A stretch of 64,000 nt of DNA from Caballeronia glebae (GTDB lineage Bacteria > Pseudomonadota > Gammaproteobacteria > Burkholderiales > Burkholderiaceae). Under the pieces are notes generated by a model. It had not been told where the DNA came from. It saw nothing but the letters and a program-made list of their open reading frames with translations, and made no database searches. A program made the position numbers and the translations under genes. The DNA lies in NCBI RefSeq assembly GCF_001545035.1, contig NZ_FCOJ02000045.1, positions 1 to 64,000 of the forward strand. Direction: 5' to 3'. Positions 9,530-19,912 of this stretch are shown here, in pieces. Every line of letters starts with the position of its first letter. Within the stretch, counting starts at the first letter, position 1.

Positions 9530-9925
9530 TTGGATTCTCGATGAGATGGCCGACGCAGTCATCTTTGCGGACCAACTTGGAACGATCGTGCGCTGGAATC
9601 GCAGCGCAGTCGCCCTATTCGGATACGCTTGGCGCAGAAGCGTTGGGGCAAAGCCTTGACTTGATTATTCCGCCCCGCCTGCTAGATGCGCATTTGGCGC
9701 AATTTCGAGAAAGCGGTGGCAGCGGGCGCGACTAGACTGAATGGACGAGCGACCTTCACCCGCGCGTCTCATAAAGACGGTCGCGAGCTTTACGTCGAGA
9801 TGACCTTTGCATTGGTTTTGGATCCACATTGCGGCGTATGCGGCTCGACCGTCGTTGCGAAAGACGTGACCGCGGGTGTGGATCCGAGAACAGTGCCGTC
9901 CTCCTTCGTGATGTCGACTAGCTGA
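9530..9925 (+). pseudogene. PAS-domain protein, decayed copy
   Basis: DNA from about 9530 to 9925 is closely similar to the PAS gene at 56559-57056: ADAVIFADQLGTIVRWNRSAVALFGYA, then LDLIIPPRL and ATFTRASHKDGRELYVEMTFALVLDP. Several small indels shift the frame near 9625, 9690 and 9705, and the start is altered. No complete PAS protein can be made. Confidence 0.8.
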
Positions 9926-9970
9926 GCTTGGACGCGGCACTTGTACGACTTAAATTCAGGAGCAACCCAC

Positions 9971-10815
<845 letters not shown>

Positions 10816-11520
10816 ATGAAAATCCTATGGGTCGATGACCACGAAATTCTTTGCGTTGCGCTTTCCGAATATGTCCAAACACACGCGTCGGAGCTCAGCG
10901 CCCCCCCAATCGACATTACGCCCGTTTTTACGCTTGCCAGCGCGCTTGAAGAAGTAAACAAGACACCTTCCCCGGACCTGGTATTCCTGGATCTCAATCT
11001 GGATGGTGAGAACCGTGGCGCCACGACAATAGAACGTTTCCAGGCGGGAAATCCATCCAATATTCCCGTGGTCGTCTGCACGGGACTTGCTCCGGGAAAC
11101 GATCATGAAGTTGAAATTTTGCGCATGTGCATGCGTGACTACGCCGCTCGAGGAATCCTTTTGAAAGGAGGCGCGCACAAAAAAATGTTCATCGGACTGA
11201 GCAGGATTTTAGGAGGTGAACTCTGGATTCCGGAAGAAGTCTTGCTTCGCTTTGCCTGCTCGACACAAGCGCCCTCAGCTAGCAGGAATCAACATCATCT
11301 TGGACTTTCTCCACGAGAGTGGGACCTTGCGCGTTGCATTGCACGTGGGCTCTCAGGGAAACAGATCGCAAGAGAGCTTAACGTTTCCGAGGGACATGTG
11401 AGACAGGTTTCCTGTGTTATTTACGACAAACTCCAAGTCAGAAACCGGGTTGAAGCTGCACTTAGAGTCAATGCCGAGCTGACCCTTGGAAGGGGGGCAA
11501 CAGATAAGGGATCGTCGTGA
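10816..11520 (+). CDS. LuxR/NarL-type two-component response regulator
   Basis: A 234-residue regulator. The receiver domain covers residues 1-125, with acidic pocket residues in WVDDHE and phosphoacceptor Asp59 in LVFLDLNLDG. The C-terminal LuxR HTH is at about residues 165-217 (LSPREWDLARCIARGLSGKQIARELN). ATG 10816 follows AGAGGGGAAGCGACC. It converges on two hybrid histidine kinases on the other strand, ending 43 bases from the nearer one, and may be their partner. Targets unknown. Confidence 0.92.
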   Translation: MKILWVDDHEILCVALSEYVQTHASELSAPPIDITPVFTLASALEEVNKTPSPDLVFLDLNLDGENRGATTIERFQAGNPSNIPVVVCTGLAPGNDHEVEILRMCMRDYAARGILLKGGAHKKMFIGLSRILGGELWIPEEVLLRFACSTQAPSASRNQHHLGLSPREWDLARCIARGLSGKQIARELNVSEGHVRQVSCVIYDKLQVRNRVEAALRVNAELTLGRGATDKGSS

Positions 11521-11563
11521 AGATCTCTGCTACACCGCTCTTTATGTTCCGCTGCCATCACTT

Positions 11564-13510
11564 TCACTCGCCTTTGGTGAATGGTTTTGGCTTATGTTTT
11601 GCAAGTATGGTCAATAAAGTTCGTTCCGAAACCGGTTTCGACAAAAGCTTCATGCCACTGACGGCTACTTTTTTGAGCACGGCCGATGACGTGTCTCCCG
11701 ACCATAGGACCGCGGGGATCCAACGGTCGGTAGCGGCGCGGACCGCCGCGATCGCAGCAACACCGTCCTCGTTTTCCAGCCGGTAGTCAGAGAGGATGAA
11801 GTGCGGACCACTTGACAATGCCTCAATGCGCAACTGCTCGATCACGTCGTGTGATGATTCCCCCGCCACGACGTAGCATCCGTGCTCGATCAGGCGCATC
11901 GATATTTCGATTCTCAGGTCGCTATTGTCCTCAATGATGGCCACGACCATATTGGTCAAGTCCGGGGCGCTGTTTTCGACCGTTTGAACCTCGAGCAACT
12001 CCGACGGTATGAGTCCCATGAACGGGACCGTAACCGAGAAACGCGATCCCCGCCCTGGGGTCGAGTCCATGTCCAGCTTGTGGCCAAGAAGGTTCGCGAG
12101 ACCCTGGACAATGGACAGACCCAGTCCGAAGCCTTTTTCCCGATTCCTCTCGGGGTTGGCGACCTGTACGTAGCTTTTGAAGATGTCCTTTTGTCTGCCT
12201 TCGGGGATACCGATGCCGTTGTCCCAGACGCTTACCGATATGCGGTCGCCACGCCTCTGGCAACTCACCAGAACATGTCCCTTCTTTCCTCCCTGTTCGG
12301 AAGGCGTGTAACGGACCGCATTGATCACCATATTCCGCACGATCCGGTCCAACGCGTGTCGATCCGTACGGACCAGATAGGGCCGGCTATGGAGCCTTAA
12401 CTTCAGCCCCTTCGCCCCGACCAGCGGCTGCATATCCGCAACGATGCCGTGTAAAAGGGAGGGCAGCGCCACCTCCTGGATTTCAACATTCCAGGTGCCG
12501 GACTCGAGGCGGCAGATATCCAGTGCGCCGTTAATCATATCTTCCATCGCATCGACTTGCCTTTGCGCAAGCGAGACGTCTTCGACCAGATTGGTCGATT
12601 TAATGCTCCGCTCGATGTAATTTAACTTCAGGCCGAGCGTTGTGAGCGGTTGGCGCAAGTCATGGCTTATTGCAGCGATAAGCAGGTTCTTCTCTGCTTT
12701 TGCAGCTTCGGCCCGCTCTCGCGCCTCCGCGAGAATAATCTCTTTAACCAATGCGCGTTTCTGGCTGTAAAAAATAAACCATGCGAGGAAGCAATAGCCA
12801 ATCAGTTGAGCCGTATAAAAACCCAGCATTGCTGGCCGGTAAATGAATAAAGGCGGTCCCAGACTAACTCCGAACGGGATAGCGCCGAGTACGAATGAAC
12901 CTAAATTCGCACGAAGACTGGGTGCGAGCAGCAGCAATGTAAATGTATGGCTGATTAGCGTGTACTCAAGGAAGCCAGAACTGGCCAGTTTGACATAGGG
13001 AGCATGGCCCGAGAAATCGGGTGGGGTTAGCCCAAAGCTACCGGCGGCCCACCAGAACGATGTCAGTGTGACCAATGCAGCCCATGCCCAGTGCAATCGC
13101 TCGACCGCGTTGACGCCGGCTCGCTTTGGGAGCGCGGCGGTCTTTTTCAACAAGTATGCTGCCATTGGAGTTGCCACCCCCCACAGTCCCACGACCCAAG
13201 CGACACGGAACCAAAGATAACGATCCGACGTTTTGATCCACGATCCATATATGCACAACAGCGAGGCTCCGACTGACACTAGCACGATCCAACATACCGC
13301 TCGACGGGACAGCGATTTCAATAACTCGCGTTTGACAAAGAGATTCTGCTCGGCACTGAGTGCTGCAACAGCTCCCAGAAAAAGATTCATAAAGTCAGCG
13401 AATCTGCGGTGCCCGATTGTGTGAGCCGGTTCACCCGCGCGCGGTGATGTTCTGGCCCCGGGCTTTTCGCCGGCGTCAGAATCACGTCGTGTTTGAATAC
13501 TGGACGCCAT
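11564..13510 (-). CDS. Hybrid sensor histidine kinase (copy 1)
   Basis: A 648-residue membrane sensor. Residues 70-250 hold about six hydrophobic segments with no large periplasmic domain, so the stimulus is probably sensed in the membrane. The dimerisation/phosphoacceptor box is ISHDLRQPL with His283, followed by a HATPase domain (NMVINAVRYTP, SVWDNGIGIPEG, GFGLGLSIV). A C-terminal receiver has Asp in ILSDYRL and the conserved Lys in LLSKPVS. ATG 13510 has a GAGG site. It starts 15 bases after the stop of an upstream paralogue. The kinase/receiver block is almost identical to that paralogue. Confidence 0.93.
   Translation of the reverse strand: MASSIQTRRDSDAGEKPGARTSPRAGEPAHTIGHRRFADFMNLFLGAVAALSAEQNLFVKRELLKSLSRRAVCWIVLVSVGASLLCIYGSWIKTSDRYLWFRVAWVVGLWGVATPMAAYLLKKTAALPKRAGVNAVERLHWAWAALVTLTSFWWAAGSFGLTPPDFSGHAPYVKLASSGFLEYTLISHTFTLLLLAPSLRANLGSFVLGAIPFGVSLGPPLFIYRPAMLGFYTAQLIGYCFLAWFIFYSQKRALVKEIILAEARERAEAAKAEKNLLIAAISHDLRQPLTTLGLKLNYIERSIKSTNLVEDVSLAQRQVDAMEDMINGALDICRLESGTWNVEIQEVALPSLLHGIVADMQPLVGAKGLKLRLHSRPYLVRTDRHALDRIVRNMVINAVRYTPSEQGGKKGHVLVSCQRRGDRISVSVWDNGIGIPEGRQKDIFKSYVQVANPERNREKGFGLGLSIVQGLANLLGHKLDMDSTPGRGSRFSVTVPFMGLIPSELLEVQTVENSAPDLTNMVVAIIEDNSDLRIEISMRLIEHGCYVVAGESSHDVIEQLRIEALSSGPHFILSDYRLENEDGVAAIAAVRAATDRWIPAVLWSGDTSSAVLKKVAVSGMKLLSKPVSERTLLTILAKHKPKPFTKGE
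11662..12680. repeat. 1-kb direct repeat, copy in kinase 1
   Basis: Nearly identical to 13651-14669 (offset 1989). The one difference I saw changes Thr to Met two residues after the ISHDLRQP box. Sequence on both sides of the block is clearly diverged between the two genes, which points to gene conversion. Confidence 0.85.
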
Positions 13511-13525
13511 AGCATGCCTCGGGAA

Positions 13526-15502
13526 TCAGGTGCAGCTACGCTGGCGATCGCTTTCGTCCACCTTCGGCGATGTTTTCGGCTTGTGTTTTGCAAGTATGGT
13601 CAATAAGGTTCGTTCCGAATCCGATCTCGACAAAATACCGATACCACTTGCGGCTACTTTTTTGAGCACGGCCGATGACGTGTCTCCCGACCATAGGACC
13701 GCGGGGATCCAACGGTCGGTAGCGGCGCGGACCGCCGCGATCGCAGCAACACCGTCCTCGTTTTCCAGCCGGTAGTCAGAGAGGATGAAGTGCGGACCAC
13801 TTGACAATGCCTCAATGCGCAACTGCTCGATCACGTCGTGTGATGATTCCCCCGCCACGACGTAGCATCCGTGCTCGATCAGGCGCATCGATATTTCGAT
13901 TCTCAGGTCGCTATTGTCCTCAATGATGGCCACGACCATATTGGTCAAGTCCGGGGCGCTGTTTTCGACCGTTTGAACCTCGAGCAACTCCGACGGTATG
14001 AGTCCCATGAACGGGACCGTAACCGAGAAACGCGATCCCCGCCCTGGGGTCGAGTCCATGTCCAGCTTGTGGCCAAGAAGGTTCGCGAGACCCTGGACAA
14101 TGGACAGACCCAGTCCGAAGCCTTTTTCCCGATTCCTCTCGGGGTTGGCGACCTGTACGTAGCTTTTGAAGATGTCCTTTTGTCTGCCTTCGGGGATACC
14201 GATGCCGTTGTCCCAGACGCTTACCGATATGCGGTCGCCACGCCTCTGGCAACTCACCAGAACATGTCCCTTCTTTCCTCCCTGTTCGGAAGGCGTGTAA
14301 CGGACCGCATTGATCACCATATTCCGCACGATCCGGTCCAACGCGTGTCGATCCGTACGGACCAGATAGGGCCGGCTATGGAGCCTTAACTTCAGCCCCT
14401 TCGCCCCGACCAGCGGCTGCATATCCGCAACGATGCCGTGTAAAAGGGAGGGCAGCGCCACCTCCTGGATTTCAACATTCCAGGTGCCGGACTCGAGGCG
14501 GCAGATATCCAGTGCGCCGTTAATCATATCTTCCATCGCATCGACTTGCCTTTGCGCAAGCGAGACGTCTTCGACCAGATTGGTCGATTTAATGCTCCGC
14601 TCGATGTAATTTAACTTCAGGCCGAGCATTGTGAGCGGTTGGCGCAAGTCATGGCTTATTGCAGCGATAAATTGGTTCTTCTCCGCCGTTGCCGCTACGG
14701 CCTGCGATCGCGCCTCCTCGAGAATAACCTCTCTTATGCATGCGCGTTGCTGATCGTTGCAAATGAACCATGCGATGACACAATAACCAATGAGTTGAGC
14801 CGAATACCAGTCAAACATTCCTGGCCGGTTAATAAATAGCAGTGGCGCTATGTTAAATCCGAATGGGATAGTGCCGATCACGAGTGAACCTAAAGCCGCA
14901 CGAAAACTGGGTGCGAGCAGCAGCAAAGTAAATGCTTGGCCGATCATCGTCATCTCCAGGAAGCCATACCTGGCGAATCTAAAGAAATAACCATGAAGGA
15001 CCACGAAGTTGGGCGGGATTAACTCAAAGCTAGCCGCCGCCCACCAGAACGATGTCAGCATGACCAATGCAGCCCATGCCCAGTGCATCTGCTCGACCAC
15101 GCTAACGCCTGCGGATTTCGGGAGCGCCGAGGTCTTTTTTAGCAAGCATGCCGCTATGGGCGCGGCTATCCCCCACAGTCCCAGGATCCAGACGATACGG
15201 AACCAAAGATAACTATCCGACGTTTTGATCCACGATCCAAATACGAACCAGAACGGGCTTCCGACCAACAGTAGTGCGATCCAATATACCGCTCGCCGAG
15301 ACAGCGATTGCAATAACTCGCGTTTCACGAGGAGGTTCTGCTCAGTACTGAGTGCTGCAACCGGGCCCGCAAAAAGATTCATAAATTCAGGAAAACTGCG
15401 GCGGTCGATCGTGTGAGCCTTTTCACCCGCGCACAGTGATGTTCCGGCCCCGGACATTTCGCCCGCGTCAAAATCACGTGTTTTTTGAGTACAGGACGCC
15501 AA
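13526..15502 (-). CDS. Hybrid sensor histidine kinase (copy 2)
   Basis: A 658-residue paralogue of the next kinase downstream, with the same plan: membrane-spanning N-terminal half, ISHDLRQPL box, HATPase and receiver. It starts at TTG 15502 (MASCTQKTR) with a strong GGAGG 8 bases upstream; no ATG fits better. The membrane half has diverged clearly from copy 1, so it may sense something different. In the receiver the conserved Lys of the LSKP motif is replaced (GILSRSDSERT), and the tail is longer and basic. Reduced phosphotransfer switching is possible but not shown. Confidence 0.92.
   Translation of the reverse strand: MASCTQKTRDFDAGEMSGAGTSLCAGEKAHTIDRRSFPEFMNLFAGPVAALSTEQNLLVKRELLQSLSRRAVYWIALLLVGSPFWFVFGSWIKTSDSYLWFRIVWILGLWGIAAPIAACLLKKTSALPKSAGVSVVEQMHWAWAALVMLTSFWWAAASFELIPPNFVVLHGYFFRFARYGFLEMTMIGQAFTLLLLAPSFRAALGSLVIGTIPFGFNIAPLLFINRPGMFDWYSAQLIGYCVIAWFICNDQQRACIREVILEEARSQAVAATAEKNQFIAAISHDLRQPLTMLGLKLNYIERSIKSTNLVEDVSLAQRQVDAMEDMINGALDICRLESGTWNVEIQEVALPSLLHGIVADMQPLVGAKGLKLRLHSRPYLVRTDRHALDRIVRNMVINAVRYTPSEQGGKKGHVLVSCQRRGDRISVSVWDNGIGIPEGRQKDIFKSYVQVANPERNREKGFGLGLSIVQGLANLLGHKLDMDSTPGRGSRFSVTVPFMGLIPSELLEVQTVENSAPDLTNMVVAIIEDNSDLRIEISMRLIEHGCYVVAGESSHDVIEQLRIEALSSGPHFILSDYRLENEDGVAAIAAVRAATDRWIPAVLWSGDTSSAVLKKVAASGIGILSRSDSERTLLTILAKHKPKTSPKVDESDRQRSCT
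13651..14669. repeat. 1-kb direct repeat, copy in kinase 2
   Basis: Partner of the block at 11662-12680. It spans the end of the HisKA box, the HATPase domain and most of the receiver. Confidence 0.85.
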
Positions 15503-16252
15503 AACAGGCCTCCAGGAATCAAGCAGCTGTACCGTATTGTGCTATTGGTGCGCCAGCAAGTCGATGGACAAGTGTTCAGTTTTTTACCGAACAAAAGTTC
15601 GTGATCCACACGGTGATCCCTACCTAAAATTTGTGCCAGCTGTGCCGAGCATTGGGTCGAAGACCGCCAAAGCTGTCGAACGAGGGTAAGTGTGAGGCTG
15701 ATCTCTCGCCCTGGGCAGTATCGGTCGCTCTTGTTCTGCTCAAGCAGAGTTGGCCGATTGCGATATTGGGTGCTCGCTCCGTGTGTGCCGCGTCGAACTG
15801 CATTCACAATTCGGCGCACGCCCTACCTTTGAAAAATCACTCTAGCGAATAATCGTAAAGCGACACAGAACATTTATCGCCCACAAAGGAACATTTAATG
15901 CCGAACATAAAATTGCCGACATAACCACAACTGCCACGGTTACACGGCGTAAGAATGCACCATAATTCGACACAAGGATGGCGTCACGTTTTCCTCTTGT
16001 CAAATGTCTAATTACGAGTACAGCTCATAACAGGCCGATGCGGAACCCCCGTGCTACGTGCGCGACGCTTTCCACCTCACGTCCAGGGAGATTGACATGA
16101 TCCGCAGCACAACCCCGAGTTAAGCGAGCTGAGTCGCGGACGACCTCGTACCCCCTTTCAACCAGAACTTTCAGTTTGTCTGCGTAGCTGGCCGCAATGC
16201 CCAGTTAGGCATCCTGATTGCCACAGGCAATCGTAAATCAAGGAGCTCCGTT
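15503..16252. other. Intergenic region, no gene recognised
   Basis: Lower GC than its surroundings in the middle (15840-15990). It probably holds the promoter of the kinase pair (minus) near its left end and that of the DUF4148 gene at its right end. AAGGAG just before 16253 is the ribosome site of that gene. Confidence 0.45.
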
Positions 16253-16606
16253 ATGAAACCCCTTTCATGCCTTGTCCTCGCTAGCTGTGCATTCGCCAGT
16301 CCAGTCGTCAGCTTCGCTCAGAGCACCGCACCCGTCGCCCGGGCGCAGGTGCGTGCGGAACTGATCCGAATCGAGCAGGCCGGCTATCGCATGGGCGACG
16401 GCGACCAGACGAAGTATCCCGAGCAAATTCAGGCTGCTGAAGCGAAGATCGCTGCACAGGACAGCCTGCAGGCGGGCAACAGTGAAGTTGGCGGCACGAC
16501 GACCAACGGCACCTCAGCTTCCGGCAGTGTCCAGCATGTGTCGGAGCCCTCGCCATCGTCGTGCGTCGGCCCCGCAAGCTACTGCAACGTTTTCTTCGGT
16601 AATTGA
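16253..16606 (+). CDS. DUF4148-family exported protein
   Basis: A 117-residue protein with a signal peptide (residues 1-22, ending VVSFAQ) and the DUF4148 core: ARAQVRAELIRIEQAGYRMGD, then TKYPEQIQAAEAKIAAQ. The family is abundant in Burkholderiaceae, small and periplasmic, with unknown function. The Ser/Gly-rich tail holds two Cys (SSCVGPASYC), which could form a disulfide. ATG 16253 has AAGGAG. Confidence 0.9.
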   Translation: MKPLSCLVLASCAFASPVVSFAQSTAPVARAQVRAELIRIEQAGYRMGDGDQTKYPEQIQAAEAKIAAQDSLQAGNSEVGGTTTNGTSASGSVQHVSEPSPSSCVGPASYCNVFFGN

Positions 16607-16638
16607 CCGCCGATGGCTCGCACGACACCGCCCCGACG

Positions 16639-16689
16639 TAGCACGAATAGCACGAATAGCACGAATAGCACGAATAGCACGAATAGCAC
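16639..16689. repeat. Five tandem copies of a 9-bp unit
   Basis: TAGCACGAA is repeated exactly five times (16639-16683) and followed by a partial unit. It lies 33 bases after the DUF4148 stop. The number of copies may vary between strains. Confidence 0.9.
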
Positions 16690-17409
16690 AGTTAGCCAGT
16701 GACATGATGAACCCGCGCCCGATGCGCATTGCCTGCCACATGGTGTTGACGTCGTTGACACTTTACGTCGACGACGTATTGCTGCGCACTAACAACAGCG
16801 TTGCTGACGCGATGATGCCGATTCTCGGGACGTCGGTCGCACATTTCCTTCGCCGCTTAAACCATCCGAGCATCAAGCCGTTTTCGATGCGCTTTCGCGA
16901 GCTATCGTCGCGTGAATGGACGGGCGATCTAGAGTCCACGCGCCTTTTCACTCGCGGTTATGCTTTAGGCAGCATTCAGATTGGTGCATTCGGGCGCCTA
17001 TGCAAACCGAGGGCTTCTATTTGTTCTCGAGTAAGCCCCGCGAAATGAAAGGCGTATGCGCTGCAGAGACCCATCGCGACACTGCCGGCGGCACAACAGC
17101 TTTACCACGAGCGAGCGCGAAGAACTCGCGCGCCTTCACCACTAGGTTCGCCGGCCCGAGATTGAGCGTGAGATGCCGGTGGACACCGATGTCACCAACG
17201 TGATCACGGCCGCCAAGGAAGACGAGGGAGATCCAAATGACCGCGAGTGTAAGTCGGTTCTTTCGGGCGGAGCGGACGTTCACACCTCCGAGTTAACGTC
17301 TGGTTGAACGTCTCGTCCTCCCGCAAAATGCGCAACCCGCCCGGCGTCCATACAATCGAAAGGGGCACTTACATGGCGATGCCGAGCTATGCGGCGCCGG
17401 ATAAATCTA
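16690..17409. other. Region without recognised gene
   Basis: Several frames of 60-100 codons occur on both strands, but none shows a known motif. A scrap at 17090-17300 (PVDTDVTNVITAAKEDEGDPN in one frame) may be an old gene relic. Confidence 0.35.
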
Positions 17410-17936
17410 TGATTCTCAGGAGGCTGCGGTCTTTTTACGCATAAGCGTTATTCAGGAACTTGTTCCGGCGAGTCTCGATCGGTGTTTTGCGCTCGGCATT
17501 GAGAGCATCCAGCACAGCCAGGTTCGCACCCACATTTTTCGATTGTCACCGTCTCCGGCTGGCCATTTTGGTCGACTGACTTTTCGAAGTAGTGCCGCGC
17601 CGCGGACTAGTCACGATCGGCGCGCAGGAAATCATCCGTTTTAGCCTCCTCGACTGCGCGATACAAATAATTCCGCTGGCTTCGGACCTCGATATACGTT
17701 CCATCCATTCGCCAACGGCGGCCGGACAGCTTTCTTGTGGCGGCCAAAGCCCCTTTCCAGAACCGGCAACAACTGATGACCCCGTGGTGCCCGGTCGAAT
17801 GGCCACTGCAGAAGACGTTATCGGGCATCCCCGAAATTTGGTCGCTCGCCGCAACAGACGCACAGGTCGCATCTGAATGAGCTGCCACGTAGCGCGCCGT
17901 TATGACCGCCGCCAGCCGATACCTCTGATCACTCAT
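17410..17936 (-). pseudogene. IS6-family (IS26-like) transposase relic
   Basis: Minus-strand frames contain RRWRMDGTYIEVRSQRNYLYRAVEEA, the first-Asp motif of IS6 transposases. Upstream is a degraded DHST...VISCCRFWKGAL segment. Downstream, in another frame, FEKSVDQNGQPETVTIEK and ETRRNKFLNNAY match the later DDE part. At least two frameshifts separate these blocks. Confidence 0.75.
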
Positions 17937-18442
17937 TTAACCGGCCAGGCGGCAGAATGAATATTGATGCGCTCTTCTGGGCGACCCTTTATCGCGCCGA
18001 ATTTCCGAGAGGGAGGGCGGTGTCCATTCCATCTCGGCCGAGACGCGTCTAACCGTGGACGGGGCAGCGGCACTGAGAGGCCTGCTTCAAAAGCGCATAG
18101 CAGACACCTTGGCCCACAGCCGCCCCCCCGTCCCGCCTGCACCTTTTCGAAAGGTGTCGTGGCAAGGGTCAACCGCCCTACCGCCGCGGTTACGCGGCGC
18201 CGCGCATAGGCTTGGCATGAAGACGACTATCTGCTCACGCGTCTGCGGAGCCGCTCACCCTGTCGCCGTGGATCTTAACCTGCGGTCTGCGATGACGCGA
18301 TCCACGGCTAGCATCAGAAAGTTGTTGCGTATTCACGCATAGCGCGTCTAATGAGATGTATGAGCAACGACCGTGTCAGCGTCTGCACGCGCGCTCGAAG
18401 CACCTGTTGCGCAGCCTGCGCAGCAATCAGCGGGGCGAAACC
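17937..18442. other. Region without recognised gene
   Basis: GC-rich. Frames on both strands lack motifs or ribosome sites. Confidence 0.35.
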
Positions 18443-18871
18443 ATGCAATATCCTCATGTCCAACGCAGCGCTGACGCGGTCTTTCGTGCCAGCTTCCCCG
18501 ATTTTCCGGTGTCGATGTTACGGGCAATTCGATCGAAGAGCGGGAGTGCAACGCGCCAGAAGCTGTGGAACTGATGTACCACAACACCGAGCAACTCACG
18601 CCTGCCCCTACCTGCGATACCTCGGAGTTGCGTGAGCTTGAAATAGACGGCGAGGAAGGAATCTGGCTGTTTGTGCTGTCTGTGAAGATCAATATGTAGC
18701 GGGCGACCTCACGAGCGATAGGTTTCGGACTCAGCCTGAGCGAGAGTCGTCTGGAGCAAGTCAACGCCGCCGCTCGGGATCGGCATTTAGCTCGCTCCGC
18801 GTTTTTGCGCCCGCTGCCCTACACGAACTGGACACGCAAAAACGACGATGACAGTCTTCGAAGCCCGAAAT
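18443..18871 (+). pseudogene. HicB-like antitoxin relic
   Basis: ATG 18443 opens MQYPHVQRSADAVFRASFPDFP, the start of HicB-type antitoxins. After a shift near 18508, DVTGNSIEERECNAPEAVELM and EEGIWLFVLSVKINM follow. Beyond an in-frame TAG at 18697, SLSESRLEQVNAAARDRHLARSAFL is the ribbon-helix-helix DNA-binding tail. No HicA toxin gene is visible upstream. The module is dead but its order is preserved. Confidence 0.65.
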
Positions 18872-19101
18872 GAAATTGAATTGGCGTTCGTCGTGCATTA
18901 ACCCTCAATGCTCGCGGCTTTCGGTTCGTACGCGGACGGTTCGTCGACGCGAGGCAACCCTTGCCTCGAAGCGCTTGGTCGCCTGTCAATGTGCCGTGCG
19001 CACCGTGCTCGCGGACAGGCACCGTTGTGCAGGCGTTCCTTGTTCTCGTTTCGATCAGCCGTGCCTTTGCTATGCCGACGCTACCTGCCTGAGGAGGGCA
19101 T

Positions 19102-19311
19102 ATGAGCTTCACCCAGGGATTTCCCTTGAAAGACAAAGAACCACCGTCCGTTGCTTTAACGGCGCTCCAGTTGGCCGCCGACGCCACGCGCCGATCAGGT
19201 CCGAAGCCTTCCGGCGAGCCATCCTTGTCGCCGTCCGAAGCCGCGCGAGATGAGCATGAAAACACCGTCGCACACACAATGCCAGACGACCCAGAAGGAG
19301 ATTTCGCCTAG
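19102..19311 (+). CDS. Small hypothetical protein
   Basis: A 69-residue hydrophilic protein (MSFTQGFPLKDKEPPSVALT...) starting at ATG 19102 behind a very good GAGGAGG site. Composition is rich in Pro, Ser, Glu and Asp, suggesting disorder. No family recognised. The ribosome site is the main support. It could also be the head of a lost gene. Confidence 0.4.
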   Translation: MSFTQGFPLKDKEPPSVALTALQLAADATRRSGPKPSGEPSLSPSEAARDEHENTVAHTMPDDPEGDFA

Positions 19312-19464
19312 TCATTTGACGAGGCCAATCCCGTTCGCATTTATGTCACGGCGGGCGCACTCGTGCGCGCTGCACGTGTTCTGCCACGTCCTCTTCGAGA
19401 TGTTCGCGTGCCGATCGAGGGCGACGGACACCATTAAATCGTCGCCCTACGTCAGGAGGAAATC

Positions 19465-19680
19465 GTGAAACGCGATATGAATCGCGTACTGGCAATATTG
19501 AAAACTTTGGAGGGAAACAAGACTCCTCATCTGAGCGAATCTGACGTTGAAGCCGCGCTCGAGGCAGCGTTCGATTTCCCCGACCGAGAAATCGGGTATC
19601 ACTTGAACTTGTTGGCCGATGCATATTTCGTACGCTCGACGGGTAACGACTGGCGTGACCGGGGCCCCCCACGATGTTGA
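19465..19680 (+). CDS. DUF2513-like protein, C-terminally truncated
   Basis: GTG 19465 follows AGGAGGAAATC. MKRDMNRVLAILKTLEGNK is the characteristic opening of DUF2513 proteins, often found near mobile elements. Then DREIGYHLNLLADAYFV. The usual 'LT..GHDFLD' continuation is missing; the frame ends after 71 codons (WRDRGPPRC), so it seems truncated or frameshifted near 19655. Confidence 0.6.
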   Translation: MKRDMNRVLAILKTLEGNKTPHLSESDVEAALEAAFDFPDREIGYHLNLLADAYFVRSTGNDWRDRGPPRC

Positions 19681-19912
19681 AGGCGGAGGTTCTGAACGCC
19701 TTCGAAGCCCCCTGAAATGGGGTTGAGTTCCCTAAACGTCATTCCGCGTTCATGAACGCGGCACGTGAGCCAGTCGAGACACAGAACCACCAGAGGGTTC
19801 TCGCGGTTCGCCGAAGCGCGCACCGTTCCACAACACGACGAGCGGGCGTGACGGTCGAGTCATCTGGTTTCATAACAACTCCCCGGGCGACCATTCTTGG
19901 GCAGAAAGCAGC
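19681..19912. other. Intergenic stretch before the SagB-like gene
   Basis: No gene recognised. An imperfect inverted repeat lies around 19690-19735. The promoter of the next gene is presumably here. Confidence 0.35.

Noticed and set aside
11882-14389. Two identical 172-codon plus-strand frames at 11882 and 13871
   Set aside because: They are shadows of the duplicated kinase block; identity reflects the repeat, not a gene family.
16639-16689. Possible CRISPR array
   Set aside because: Units are 9 bp with no spacers: a simple tandem repeat.
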